A stretch of DNA of 25,016 nucleotides from a bacterium (lineage in GTDB: Bacteria; JAJVIF01; JAGGVT01): NCBI GenBank assembly GCA_021157815.1, contig JAGGVT010000048.1, forward strand, positions 1-25,016. The letters are read 5' to 3'. Shown one piece after another: positions 1-6,260 of the stretch. Both the position numbers and the translations under genes were made by a program. The notes beneath the pieces were generated by a model. That model had not been told where the DNA came from. It made no database searches and saw only the letters and a program-made list of their open reading frames with translations. Within the stretch, counting starts at the first letter, position 1. Every line of letters begins with the position of its first letter.

Positions 1-3
1 CCG

Positions 4-39
4 TAACTATCCTATATGCGATAGCATATGGGATAGTTA
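4..39. repeat. Strong inverted repeat, 16-bp stem with 4-base loop
   Basis: The arms at 4-19 and 24-39 pair over 16 positions with a single G-T wobble, leaving the loop GATA at 20-23. It lies upstream of the AT-rich cassette. No T-run follows, so it is not a classic intrinsic terminator. It could be an operator, the end of a mobile element or an RNA hairpin; the sequence does not decide between these. Confidence 0.7.
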
Positions 40-45
40 TCCTGA

Positions 46-204
46 AACTTATCTATCAACAGTCACAAGGTATATTCCAATGAAAGCGAAAAACCTTATC
101 TGGATTTCCTGAAACCGATTCACAAGGACGCGCATATGAAAAATCTTAGAAAGCTTAAAAAGAAAGGTGTCAGTGAGTTTCTAAAAGGTAAAAGGCACTG
201 GTAA
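46..204 (+). pseudogene. Open frame, possible C-terminal remnant of a lost gene
   Basis: After a stop codon at 43-45 the frame stays open to a TAA at 202-204. It has no ATG until 136, where 22 very basic codons begin (MKNLRKLKKKG...FLKGKRHW). The stretch before that ATG also reads like ordinary protein (..KPYLDFLKPIHKDAH..). It could be the tail of a gene truncated when the neighbouring cassette arrived, a very small basic protein starting at 136, or chance. I do not recognise a family. The ATG at 136 has no obvious Shine-Dalgarno sequence. Confidence 0.3.
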
Positions 205-223
205 ATCAGCATAGAGAAATAAT

Positions 224-230
224 GGGAGGT
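224..230 (+). promoter_or_regulatory. Strong Shine-Dalgarno sequence (GGGAGGT)
   Basis: A near-consensus ribosome binding site ending 6 bases before the ATG at 237. It serves a 7-codon mini-ORF rather than the long gene starting at 260, which has no good site of its own. Confidence 0.6.
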
Positions 231-236
231 AACTAA

Positions 237-260
237 ATGTCTCAAATTGACAAATTCTAA
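237..260 (+). CDS. Seven-codon leader mini-ORF (MSQIDKF)
   Basis: ATG at 237 follows the GGGAGGT site and reads MSQIDKF before TAA at 258-260. The stop shares its last A with the ATG of the next gene (TAATG). The downstream gene has an in-frame stop at 248-250 and no Shine-Dalgarno sequence, so ribosomes ending here are the simplest source of its initiation. This geometry is typical of translational coupling and could set a low, controlled level of the regulator. That it is actually translated is inference. Confidence 0.4.
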   Translation: MSQIDKF

Positions 261-1147
261 TGACTATCTATCGCATAAATAGTAACCACCATGGGTTTGA
301 GCAGTTAATTGGTCTTCATCATCAATTAATATCAACATCAGATTCAACATTCGAACTTGATCTAAGTAAGACTCAATGGTTCGATGCAAATATGTGTGCT
401 GTCTTAGGCGCTGTTCTTGTCTTCGCCCAAAAGAAAAAGCGATTGAAGATTTCTATTAATCGAACTATTCAAAAAGGTGTCGAAGATATTATGCAAAAGA
501 ATGGGTTTCTGTGTCATTATGGATGGGACGAAGAACCAGATATTTATGATACGGTTTTTAAATTTGAGTGCTTTGAATCGAACGAGACTGGCAGGTTCTC
601 AGAATATATTGAGAAGTATTTTGTTAAAGGTGGTAGAGGTTTACCAAAAATGTCTTCTCAACTACTCGGTAGATTCCGAGTGAGCATCTATGAGATTTTT
701 GAAAATGCTAGAGAACATGCGGATAGCAAGCATGGTGTTTTTGTTTGTGGGCAATATTTTCCAAAAAATAAAAGGATAGCTTTCTCAATTGTGGATCTGG
801 GTATTGGTTTTCAAAAAAAGATAAGAAATTCTTTAAATCTCAAGTTAAAACCTAATGAAGCGATAGATTGGGCATTAAGTGAATGTAATACAACTCGTGA
901 TCCTTCTGCAGGGAAACCAGGAGGTATCGGATTAAAGCTAATTAGAGAATTCATTGAAAAGAATAATGGACGATTAATTATAGTATCTGACGCAGGTTAC
1001 TGGGAATTAACAGAAAAAGGAAAAATCGAAATGCGGCAGTTTGAATTCCCATTTCCTGGCACTGCTGTAACATTTGAAATTGATACTTCTGACACTAAAG
1101 AGTATTATCTTGAAGGTGAAGATCCTGATATTGATAGTATATTCTAG
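260..1147 (+). CDS. STAS-like + GHKL (HATPase_c) ATP-binding regulatory protein
   Basis: The 295-residue protein has two parts. Residues ~1-100 resemble a STAS domain: beta strand FELDLSKTQWFDA, then helix LGAVLVFAQKK, then strand LKISIN. Residues ~130-275 are a GHKL ATPase: N-box EIFENAREH (145-153) with Mg-binding Asn149, G1 box DLGIG (179-183) and G2 box GGIGL (221-225). There is no histidine phosphoacceptor domain, no membrane segment and no signal peptide, so it looks like a cytosolic switch kinase or anti-sigma-type ATPase rather than a sensor kinase. It is the first long gene of a tight cluster with a STAS-like protein, a plausible binding partner or substrate, and a PIN protein. Composition is AT-rich compared with genes after 2.3 kb. 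The domain call is firm; the role is inference. Confidence 0.8.
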   Translation: MTIYRINSNHHGFEQLIGLHHQLISTSDSTFELDLSKTQWFDANMCAVLGAVLVFAQKKKRLKISINRTIQKGVEDIMQKNGFLCHYGWDEEPDIYDTVFKFECFESNETGRFSEYIEKYFVKGGRGLPKMSSQLLGRFRVSIYEIFENAREHADSKHGVFVCGQYFPKNKRIAFSIVDLGIGFQKKIRNSLNLKLKPNEAIDWALSECNTTRDPSAGKPGGIGLKLIREFIEKNNGRLIIVSDAGYWELTEKGKIEMRQFEFPFPGTAVTFEIDTSDTKEYYLEGEDPDIDSIF

Positions 1148-1167
1148 CATTACTTAGGGAGATAAAA

Positions 1168-1536
1168 ATGGAAAAGACTAAAAAAGTGATAAAGATCAAG
1201 GATATTGTTGGAAGCAATTTGTGTATCTCATCTCACGATGGGGAAAGAGTATATCTTGAGATTGCCAAGGCACTAAGAAAGGGTTTTTGCATAAAACTGT
1301 CTTTTGAAGATATTGAGGATCTGACTTCCGCCTTTTTAAACTCAGCAGTCGGACGATTATATAACCACGAATTTGAATATGAAACTATCAGTGAAAACCT
1401 AACACCTGAAAATATTTCGCCGGATAAATTACGTCTTTTAAAACGTGTTGTTGACAGGGCCAAAGAGTTTTTCGAAGAACCCGATCGATTTGACAATGCT
1501 GTTCAAGAAGTATTGGGGAGTAATGAGAATGACTAG
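1168..1536 (+). CDS. Small STAS-like (DUF4325-type) protein
   Basis: The 122-residue protein starts 20 bases after the previous stop behind a good site (AGGGAG, 1156-1161). It shows the DUF4325 pattern: strand CIKLSFEDIEDL, then TSAFLNSAVGRLY (residues ~42-66), equivalent to the STAS phospho-site loop and helix, with Thr and Ser candidates there. The C-terminal third is helical and charged. DUF4325 proteins are described as STAS-like and often neighbour GHKL ATPases. A partner-switch role, binding to or phosphorylation by the upstream ATPase, is inference. Its 3' end overlaps the PIN gene by 8 bases, so the two are probably made together in a set ratio. Confidence 0.75.
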   Translation: MEKTKKVIKIKDIVGSNLCISSHDGERVYLEIAKALRKGFCIKLSFEDIEDLTSAFLNSAVGRLYNHEFEYETISENLTPENISPDKLRLLKRVVDRAKEFFEEPDRFDNAVQEVLGSNEND

Positions 1537-2071
1537 AGCGATGGATATCAGGTCTTATTCTTTTCACTCAGATGATAAGTTATTCTTAGACACAAATATT
1601 CTCCTTTATGTTTATGGTCCATTCTCAGGTAAAATCCAACCAAGAGTAGAAAAATATTCACTTGAAATGAGTAGGATAAGAGCTGGTCGATGCGCTACAT
1701 TTGTTGATGTTTTAGTTATCTCAGAGTTCATCAATAGGTTTTCACGACATGAGTGGGAAAGAATGCCATGTAAAGAAAGAGTTTCCTTTAAGGATTTTAG
1801 AGGAACAACGCTCTTTAAACCTGTTGCAGAAGAAATTGCGGATAATATTAGATCTATTTTGGGATTCTGTAATCGTATAGGTTCAGAATTTGATAAAATT
1901 GACATCAACTCCAGCATGAGCCATTTTGAACAGGGTAATTCTGACTTCAATGATGAGATAATAGCTGAAATTTGCAAAAGGAACAGCTTAATACTGATTA
2001 CAGATGATTCAGATTTCAAGGATTATGATATTCAAATACTCACAGCTAATCGTAAACTTTTAGCAGATTAA
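1529..2071 (+). CDS. PIN-domain protein (predicted Mg-dependent ribonuclease)
   Basis: ATG at 1529 is chosen because GGGGAG at 1515-1520 sits 8 bases upstream; this gives 180 residues. The PIN acidic set is visible: LFLDTNILLY at the N-terminus, VISEFINRF mid-protein, DFNDEIIAE, and LITDDSDFKDYDI near the C-terminus, matching the usual D-E-D-D arrangement. PIN proteins are commonly single-strand RNases and toxin components of VapBC-type systems. This one is longer than a typical VapC (~130 residues), with an insert between the Glu and the third acidic residue. It lacks the usual small upstream DNA-binding VapB; its neighbours are a STAS-like protein and a DUF2283 protein instead. Nuclease activity is inferred from retained residues. 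Confidence 0.8.
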   Translation: MTRAMDIRSYSFHSDDKLFLDTNILLYVYGPFSGKIQPRVEKYSLEMSRIRAGRCATFVDVLVISEFINRFSRHEWERMPCKERVSFKDFRGTTLFKPVAEEIADNIRSILGFCNRIGSEFDKIDINSSMSHFEQGNSDFNDEIIAEICKRNSLILITDDSDFKDYDIQILTANRKLLAD

Positions 2072-2072
2072 C

Positions 2073-2279
2073 ATGAAAATTATCTATGATAGAGAAACAG
2101 ACACGCTCTCACTGATTTTAAGTGAAGATCAGGTTGTGGAAAGCGATGAATTAAGAGAAGAAGTGATTATTGATTACAACACCAATGGCCAGGTTGTGGT
2201 GGTTGAGATACTTGACGCTTCTAAAAACCTTGAAGACCCAACAGCTATCTTATACGAGTTAAAAGAAAAAACAGCGTAG
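2073..2279 (+). CDS. DUF2283-family small protein
   Basis: The 68-residue protein opens with MKIIYDRETDTLSLILSE and contains EEVIIDYNTNGQVVVVEILDAS, the DUF2283 pattern. Its ATG lies one base after the PIN stop with no separate Shine-Dalgarno sequence, so translation is probably coupled. DUF2283 proteins are small, of unknown function, and often found beside toxin-antitoxin genes. It could be an antitoxin-like partner of the PIN protein, but nothing in the sequence proves that. Confidence 0.75.
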   Translation: MKIIYDRETDTLSLILSEDQVVESDELREEVIIDYNTNGQVVVVEILDASKNLEDPTAILYELKEKTA

Positions 2280-2292
2280 TATCAGCGATGCA

Positions 2293-3006
2293 ATGGCTGG
2301 AAATATCAAAAAAGCTAACCCCCCAAACGAATCCGCACTGAAAAAACGCGTTAAATCGCTTATTAAAAATCTCGATGAATTCTATCCTGTGTTCAAACCG
2401 AAAAAACGCTATGACCCGCTTGATGAACTTGTACTGACAATCCTCTCGCAGAACACAAACGACAATAATTCATTCGAAGGTTATAAAAGGCTTAAAAGCA
2501 GGTTCCCGACGTGGGATAAAGTAGCACGGGCGAATCCCAACACAATTGAGAAAGCGATCAGTATCGCGGGACTTGCTCCGACCAAGACTAAATATATCAA
2601 GGGTGTTCTGGATGGCATCGGCGCGGATAATCAAGCGAAAAATCGATTAGAAAAAGGTTCGCCATATCATCTGAATCATCTAAAAGAAATGACCCTTGAG
2701 AAATCTTTGGATTACCTGACATCGTTCAAAGGTGTCGGGCAGAAAACCGCCGCTTGTGTACTGGCATTTTCTCTGGATATGCCGTCCTTTCCAATCGATA
2801 CACATGTGCGTCGGATTCTTGTCAGGCACGGGATAATTCCCGCGAATATGACCGCTGAAAATGCGCATCATGTGATGTACCGTCTTACAATTCCTGATGA
2901 GCGTTATCGATTCCACATGAGTTTGATTCGATATGGCCGCGACATTTGCCACGCCCGTAATCCTGAATGTGACAAATGCGTGATTAAGCGAAATTGCGAA
3001 TATTGA
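2293..3006 (+). CDS. nth: Endonuclease III, DNA glycosylase/AP lyase
   Basis: The 237-residue protein excises oxidised pyrimidines and cleaves AP sites in base-excision repair. The helix-hairpin-helix (TSFKGVGQKTAACVL, ~143-157) carries catalytic Lys151, and PIDTHVRRI supplies catalytic Asp169. Four cysteines at 219, 226, 229 and 235 (spacing C-X6-C-X2-C-X5-C) form the 4Fe-4S cluster. The motif LSQNTND replaces the LSAQATD of the E. coli enzyme, a known variation. The N-terminus has a basic extension of about 15 residues. GC content rises from here onward relative to the upstream cassette, which suggests this is native chromosome. The start has no strong ribosome site and sits 13 bases after the DUF2283 stop. 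Confidence 0.92.
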   Translation: MAGNIKKANPPNESALKKRVKSLIKNLDEFYPVFKPKKRYDPLDELVLTILSQNTNDNNSFEGYKRLKSRFPTWDKVARANPNTIEKAISIAGLAPTKTKYIKGVLDGIGADNQAKNRLEKGSPYHLNHLKEMTLEKSLDYLTSFKGVGQKTAACVLAFSLDMPSFPIDTHVRRILVRHGIIPANMTAENAHHVMYRLTIPDERYRFHMSLIRYGRDICHARNPECDKCVIKRNCEY

Positions 3007-3031
3007 ATAACCTCTAACCAACAATATATGG

Positions 3032-3037
3032 TATAAT
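3032..3037 (+). promoter_or_regulatory. Possible -10 box (TATAAT)
   Basis: A perfect TATAAT lies in the 65-base gap before the methyltransferase gene, about 34 bases ahead of its ATG. No good -35 is present at 16-18 bases; TTGAAT at 3003-3008 is too far (23 bases). The match may be chance in an AT-rich gap. Confidence 0.35.
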
Positions 3038-3071
3038 AAATGCGATTTATTTTACGTTTTATTCCAAAACC

Positions 3072-5741
3072 ATGGGTAATTCACTCGAAACAAATGCCCT
3101 GAATCTCTGTGCATCCATCGCGCACGGATTCGCTTCCCATCCGTCAAATAAAATCGATCTCGATAACACTGATAATCTGCATCAGACATCGCTCAGAACG
3201 CTTTTTATAATCCTCTTGTCGCTGTACCTTGAGGAAAATGGATTCCTCCCCGATGATACTGATTTCCGCAATGACACCGGAATATTCACTCTTCGCAAGG
3301 AACTGGCAAATAATCCGCGTAAATCAGGCGGGAAAAAGCTCAGCATTATCAAGCGTATTCGACACTTGATGGAACAGATTTATTCCCCTGATTTGGCGTA
3401 CGCTCCATTCAAAGCGAGGCTGTTTGACCCTGATAACCCTGCCAACCGGAATATTGCAAAGTGGAAATTTTATGATGGCGAGATAACGAATTCACTGAAA
3501 CAGATTTTCTCTATCTGGGCGCATCCGGGGACAAGCTTGATGTCATCCAATCCGCCCGGCATTTCAGAATTGATTGGCATATATACGTTTCTGCTCGATT
3601 ACACACCGCGCGTTACAGATTACGATGTTGTCCTTTTGAACAACGGAAAGCGAATAATCGCGCTCTCAGAGGCTCATCCCGGGGATATCCGTCGGGGACA
3701 CGTGCATGAAAAGGGCAGCGTTATTTATGAATATGCCAAACGAAAATCGCGTAAAAGCGGAACTGTCTATACACCCGATGAAATAGTGAATCGAATTGTA
3801 AAGCGAACTCTTGATCCGCTAATCGGCAGCACCGATAGAAAAAGACCCTTGAGAATTATCGATCCATCCTGCGGAACAGGTCGTTTTCTTTCCGGTGCGG
3901 TCGATTATCTGATTGGGCATAATAACAGGGCAAACGGCGTTAACGCTCGAAATGCCGAGAATGAAAGACAGATAATTTCTGACTCGATTTACGGTGTCGA
4001 TCACGATAAACTCGCCATTGAACTTGCGGAAATCCCGCTAATGCTCAGAACGCACAGCCGCGACAATCCGGCGCCTAATCTTGAAGCAAATATCATCGCG
4101 GCTGATACATTAAAAGGCATCGACTCGCATTTTATTCGCCGATTGATTCTAGGCAATGGGCGGATAGATGACAGCGATGCCGACGAATCGCAGTACACGT
4201 TTGATGAAATCGACTGGCAGTCTGTTTGGAAAACCGTAATTGCCCAGAACAAAAAAGGCGCTCTTGCCGCGCAGTTCGAGATTTTTATTGATTACCTGAG
4301 CGGTAATAACGAAAACTTCAAAACAGTGTCTGATGAGTTTCACAATAAACTGCGTAAACTAACCAGCGGTGATAATAAACCTGTCGAATCGAAAGGCTGC
4401 GGTTTTCATCCTGAGGTATTTTTTCCATCGCTTTATTTCACAACCGCGGGAGAGATGCTTTCCGATAGCGGTTTCGATGCTGTAATCGGCAATCCTCCCT
4501 ATGGCGACATTCTCGATACGGCATCCAAGAGGCTTCTGGAAAACCTCGGATATAAATCAGGCGGCGGAGGCAACAACGACATCTTTCGTTTCTTTGTTGA
4601 ACGCGGATTAAACCTGCTTCGGCGGGGCGGAATGCTCGGATTCATCCTGCCAAATACGTTCCTGAAAGGGCGTAAATATCGAAACTTCAGAAAGAGAATT
4701 CTTGAACTTAGTTATCCTGAGGAGATTCTCGATTTCAATCATCAAAAAGTATTCCAGCGTGATGTCTTTACATCGCTTTTGTTTTTACGGAAAAAACCCG
4801 CAAAAAAATCACAACCGCGATTTCTAACAAGCCTTGATGGTTCACTCGATTATCTTGAACAGGAAGCGTTTGACCCATCGGGAAACGTCGATGATTCCTG
4901 GCTTCCAACGGGTGAACTATACCAGCGGCTCAATTCTGACAAGCGTTACATGCGCATTGACCCGTTTTTCACGCAAATCGGCGATGTCGGAATCAACTAT
5001 CAGCGACGGTCTGTCGGGTGGAGCGAAAGAACCAAAAGCCGTATCGCTGATGTTATTTTCTATGAGGGCAAAAAAGAGCATCCTGACGACAAGGAGTTTC
5101 TCAAGGGAGAGGATGTCGAACGGTTCAGGATTAATCCCAAATCAAAACGATGGCTCAGGCATGACTGGCAAGCGCATATTCAGGACAGCGAAGTTGTAAA
5201 TGTTAATTATGAATGGGCGAATCGGCCTGTCAAAATACTTTCGCGCCAGACAGGAGATTCACTAATCGCCGCGATTGACACAAGCTGCATGCTGACCGGA
5301 CGTTCGCTGCATACATCAGTGGTACGCGACATCGCCTACTCACCTTACTACATTATCGCCCTCATGAATTCCGATGTTTTAACCAGGGTTTACAGGGAAT
5401 TGACTCGTGAAACAGGCCGTCCGCAGGCGCAGGTTAAGCTCTCATTCCTCAGGAAAATCCCGATACGGCGAATCAACTTCACCTTGAATGAAAGCGAACG
5501 TGAGAAGATGTTGAACAAATCGATTAAGAGCATTAACGAAAATCCGGACAACCTTCCCAATGCTGTTAAGGATTCGCTTGAACATCACACTGAGGATATA
5601 GCTCACGATTTGATAGCTTGCTCATCCCGGCGGATAGAGCATCTGCTGGGGTCAAACGGCTCGAATGGAACATCCACTGATTTGGAAAAGTGGCGTAACG
5701 CTCTGAATATATCTATTGATATGCTGTATGAGATAAACTGA
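3072..5741 (+). CDS. Eco57I-like adenine-N6 DNA methyltransferase, nuclease domain not seen
   Basis: 889 residues. Motif I (AdoMet binding) is DPSCGTG at 264-270 and motif IV (catalysis) is NPPY at 474-477, marking an N6-adenine methyltransferase. RKSGTVYTPDEIV (227-239) is the usual lead-in of Eco57I/type IIG enzymes. The C-terminal part (~600-889) resembles the TaqI-type target-recognition region, e.g. FLKGEDVERF and TGRPQAQVKLSFLRKIPI. Type IIG enzymes usually begin with a PD-(D/E)XK nuclease; here the protein starts almost directly with the helical linker-like segment LRTLFIILLSLYLEENGFLP (42-61), and I see no D...E-X-K motif before it. It may be an orphan methyltransferase, a trimmed type IIG enzyme or a BREX PglX-like protein; no other BREX genes are here. 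The start lacks a clear ribosome site. Confidence 0.82.
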   Translation: MGNSLETNALNLCASIAHGFASHPSNKIDLDNTDNLHQTSLRTLFIILLSLYLEENGFLPDDTDFRNDTGIFTLRKELANNPRKSGGKKLSIIKRIRHLMEQIYSPDLAYAPFKARLFDPDNPANRNIAKWKFYDGEITNSLKQIFSIWAHPGTSLMSSNPPGISELIGIYTFLLDYTPRVTDYDVVLLNNGKRIIALSEAHPGDIRRGHVHEKGSVIYEYAKRKSRKSGTVYTPDEIVNRIVKRTLDPLIGSTDRKRPLRIIDPSCGTGRFLSGAVDYLIGHNNRANGVNARNAENERQIISDSIYGVDHDKLAIELAEIPLMLRTHSRDNPAPNLEANIIAADTLKGIDSHFIRRLILGNGRIDDSDADESQYTFDEIDWQSVWKTVIAQNKKGALAAQFEIFIDYLSGNNENFKTVSDEFHNKLRKLTSGDNKPVESKGCGFHPEVFFPSLYFTTAGEMLSDSGFDAVIGNPPYGDILDTASKRLLENLGYKSGGGGNNDIFRFFVERGLNLLRRGGMLGFILPNTFLKGRKYRNFRKRILELSYPEEILDFNHQKVFQRDVFTSLLFLRKKPAKKSQPRFLTSLDGSLDYLEQEAFDPSGNVDDSWLPTGELYQRLNSDKRYMRIDPFFTQIGDVGINYQRRSVGWSERTKSRIADVIFYEGKKEHPDDKEFLKGEDVERFRINPKSKRWLRHDWQAHIQDSEVVNVNYEWANRPVKILSRQTGDSLIAAIDTSCMLTGRSLHTSVVRDIAYSPYYIIALMNSDVLTRVYRELTRETGRPQAQVKLSFLRKIPIRRINFTLNESEREKMLNKSIKSINENPDNLPNAVKDSLEHHTEDIAHDLIACSSRRIEHLLGSNGSNGTSTDLEKWRNALNISIDMLYEIN

Positions 5742-5756
5742 GAATAAAGCAAATAC

Positions 5757-5776
5757 CCCGGTGAAGGGACACCGGG
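5757..5776 (+). terminator. Hairpin after the methyltransferase gene, weak terminator candidate
   Basis: Perfect 7-bp GC-rich stem (CCCGGTG / CACCGGG) with a 6-base loop, 15 bases after the stop at 5741, followed by TTACATTTTATAAA. The T-run is interrupted, so termination would be weak. The right arm continues as CCGGGTTAC, the same word seen at 10114-10122 (reverse), 13866-13874 and 14009-14017, so it may be a repeat fragment instead. Confidence 0.35.
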
Positions 5777-5826
5777 TTACATTTTATAAACCAAAGATGC
5801 TTTTCCCCTGGGAGCGCTGGTTTCTA

Positions 5827-6016
5827 GGAGCTGTTGAGAAATCCTGTTTTAATTTTATCTTCCCTCAAAGATGGCAAATTGTCATTCTGAACTTGATTCA
5901 GAATCCACGTCTTCCAGGCTTGAAGACGGATTCCGGGTCAAGCCCGGAATGACATTGAATATACTTGATGGTTTTATTATGATTTTCTGGCCTATTAAAC
6001 CTTTTTCAACAGCCCC
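5827..6016. mobile_element. Nested MITE-like element, TIR GGGGCTGTTGAAAAA, TSD TTCTA
   Basis: The 190-bp element is bounded by GGAGCTGTTGAGAAA and the complement of TTTTTCAACAGCCCC. Direct repeats TTCTA at 5822-5826 and 6017-6021 flank it exactly, and the reconstructed site matches the uninterrupted copy B. A second member with the same ends occupies 19801-19931, but the interiors differ. No transposase reading frame is inside, so movement would need an enzyme from elsewhere. Confidence 0.8.
5881..5953. repeat. REP-like inverted repeat (GTCATTC...GAATGAC) inside the nested element
   Basis: The imperfect inverted repeat runs from GTCATTCTGAACTTGATTC on the left to the complement of CCGGGTCAAGCCCGGAATGAC on the right. 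A central hairpin CGTCTTC / GAAGACG is present. The outer word GTCATTC...GGATTC matches the repeat at 19720-19947. Such palindromes are widespread intergenic repeats in many bacteria. Confidence 0.65.
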
Positions 6017-6260
6017 TTCTAACCGGCACCTGGGTTAGGTTAATAGAAATCAATTGAGCTTTTTTAACAAACGAAATACCCCAAAATAAGCGTTGAGTTA
6101 ATAAACCTTTTTTATAAAATTCCCGTTTTTACCTTTTAGTTAATCTGTTCAGGTGCCGGTTAGAAACCAGCGCTCCCAGGGGAAAACAAAGTAAAAATCG
6201 CCTTCCCCAACACCCTCAAAGTATAGTGCTTTTTGGATTCACTTTTCCATAATCCGATTC

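Larger units (their letters stand above)
5801..6186. mobile_element. MITE-like 179-bp element (copy A), interrupted by a nested element
   Basis: Perfect 26-bp inverted repeats lie at 5801-5826 and 6161-6186 (core CCTGGGAGCGCTGGTTTCTA). Removing the nested element at 5827-6016 and one TTCTA duplication extends the arms to 31 bp or more through ACCGGCACCT (6022-6031) / AGGTGCCGGT (6151-6160). The restored core (5807-6180) is then exactly 179 bp, the same as copy B at 22419-22597, to which it aligns without gaps in reverse orientation with most positions identical. There is no coding capacity. It lies between convergent genes (methyltransferase + and kinase-like -). Confidence 0.85.

Noticed and set aside
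1445-1528. Longer PIN protein starting at an ATG at 1445
   Set aside because: This would lie deep within the STAS-like gene; ATG 1529 has GGGGAG correctly spaced and gives a normal PIN N-terminus.
3072-5741. BREX PglX
   Set aside because: The methyltransferase architecture is similar, but no other BREX component (BrxA, BrxB, BrxC, PglZ, BrxL) is present nearby.
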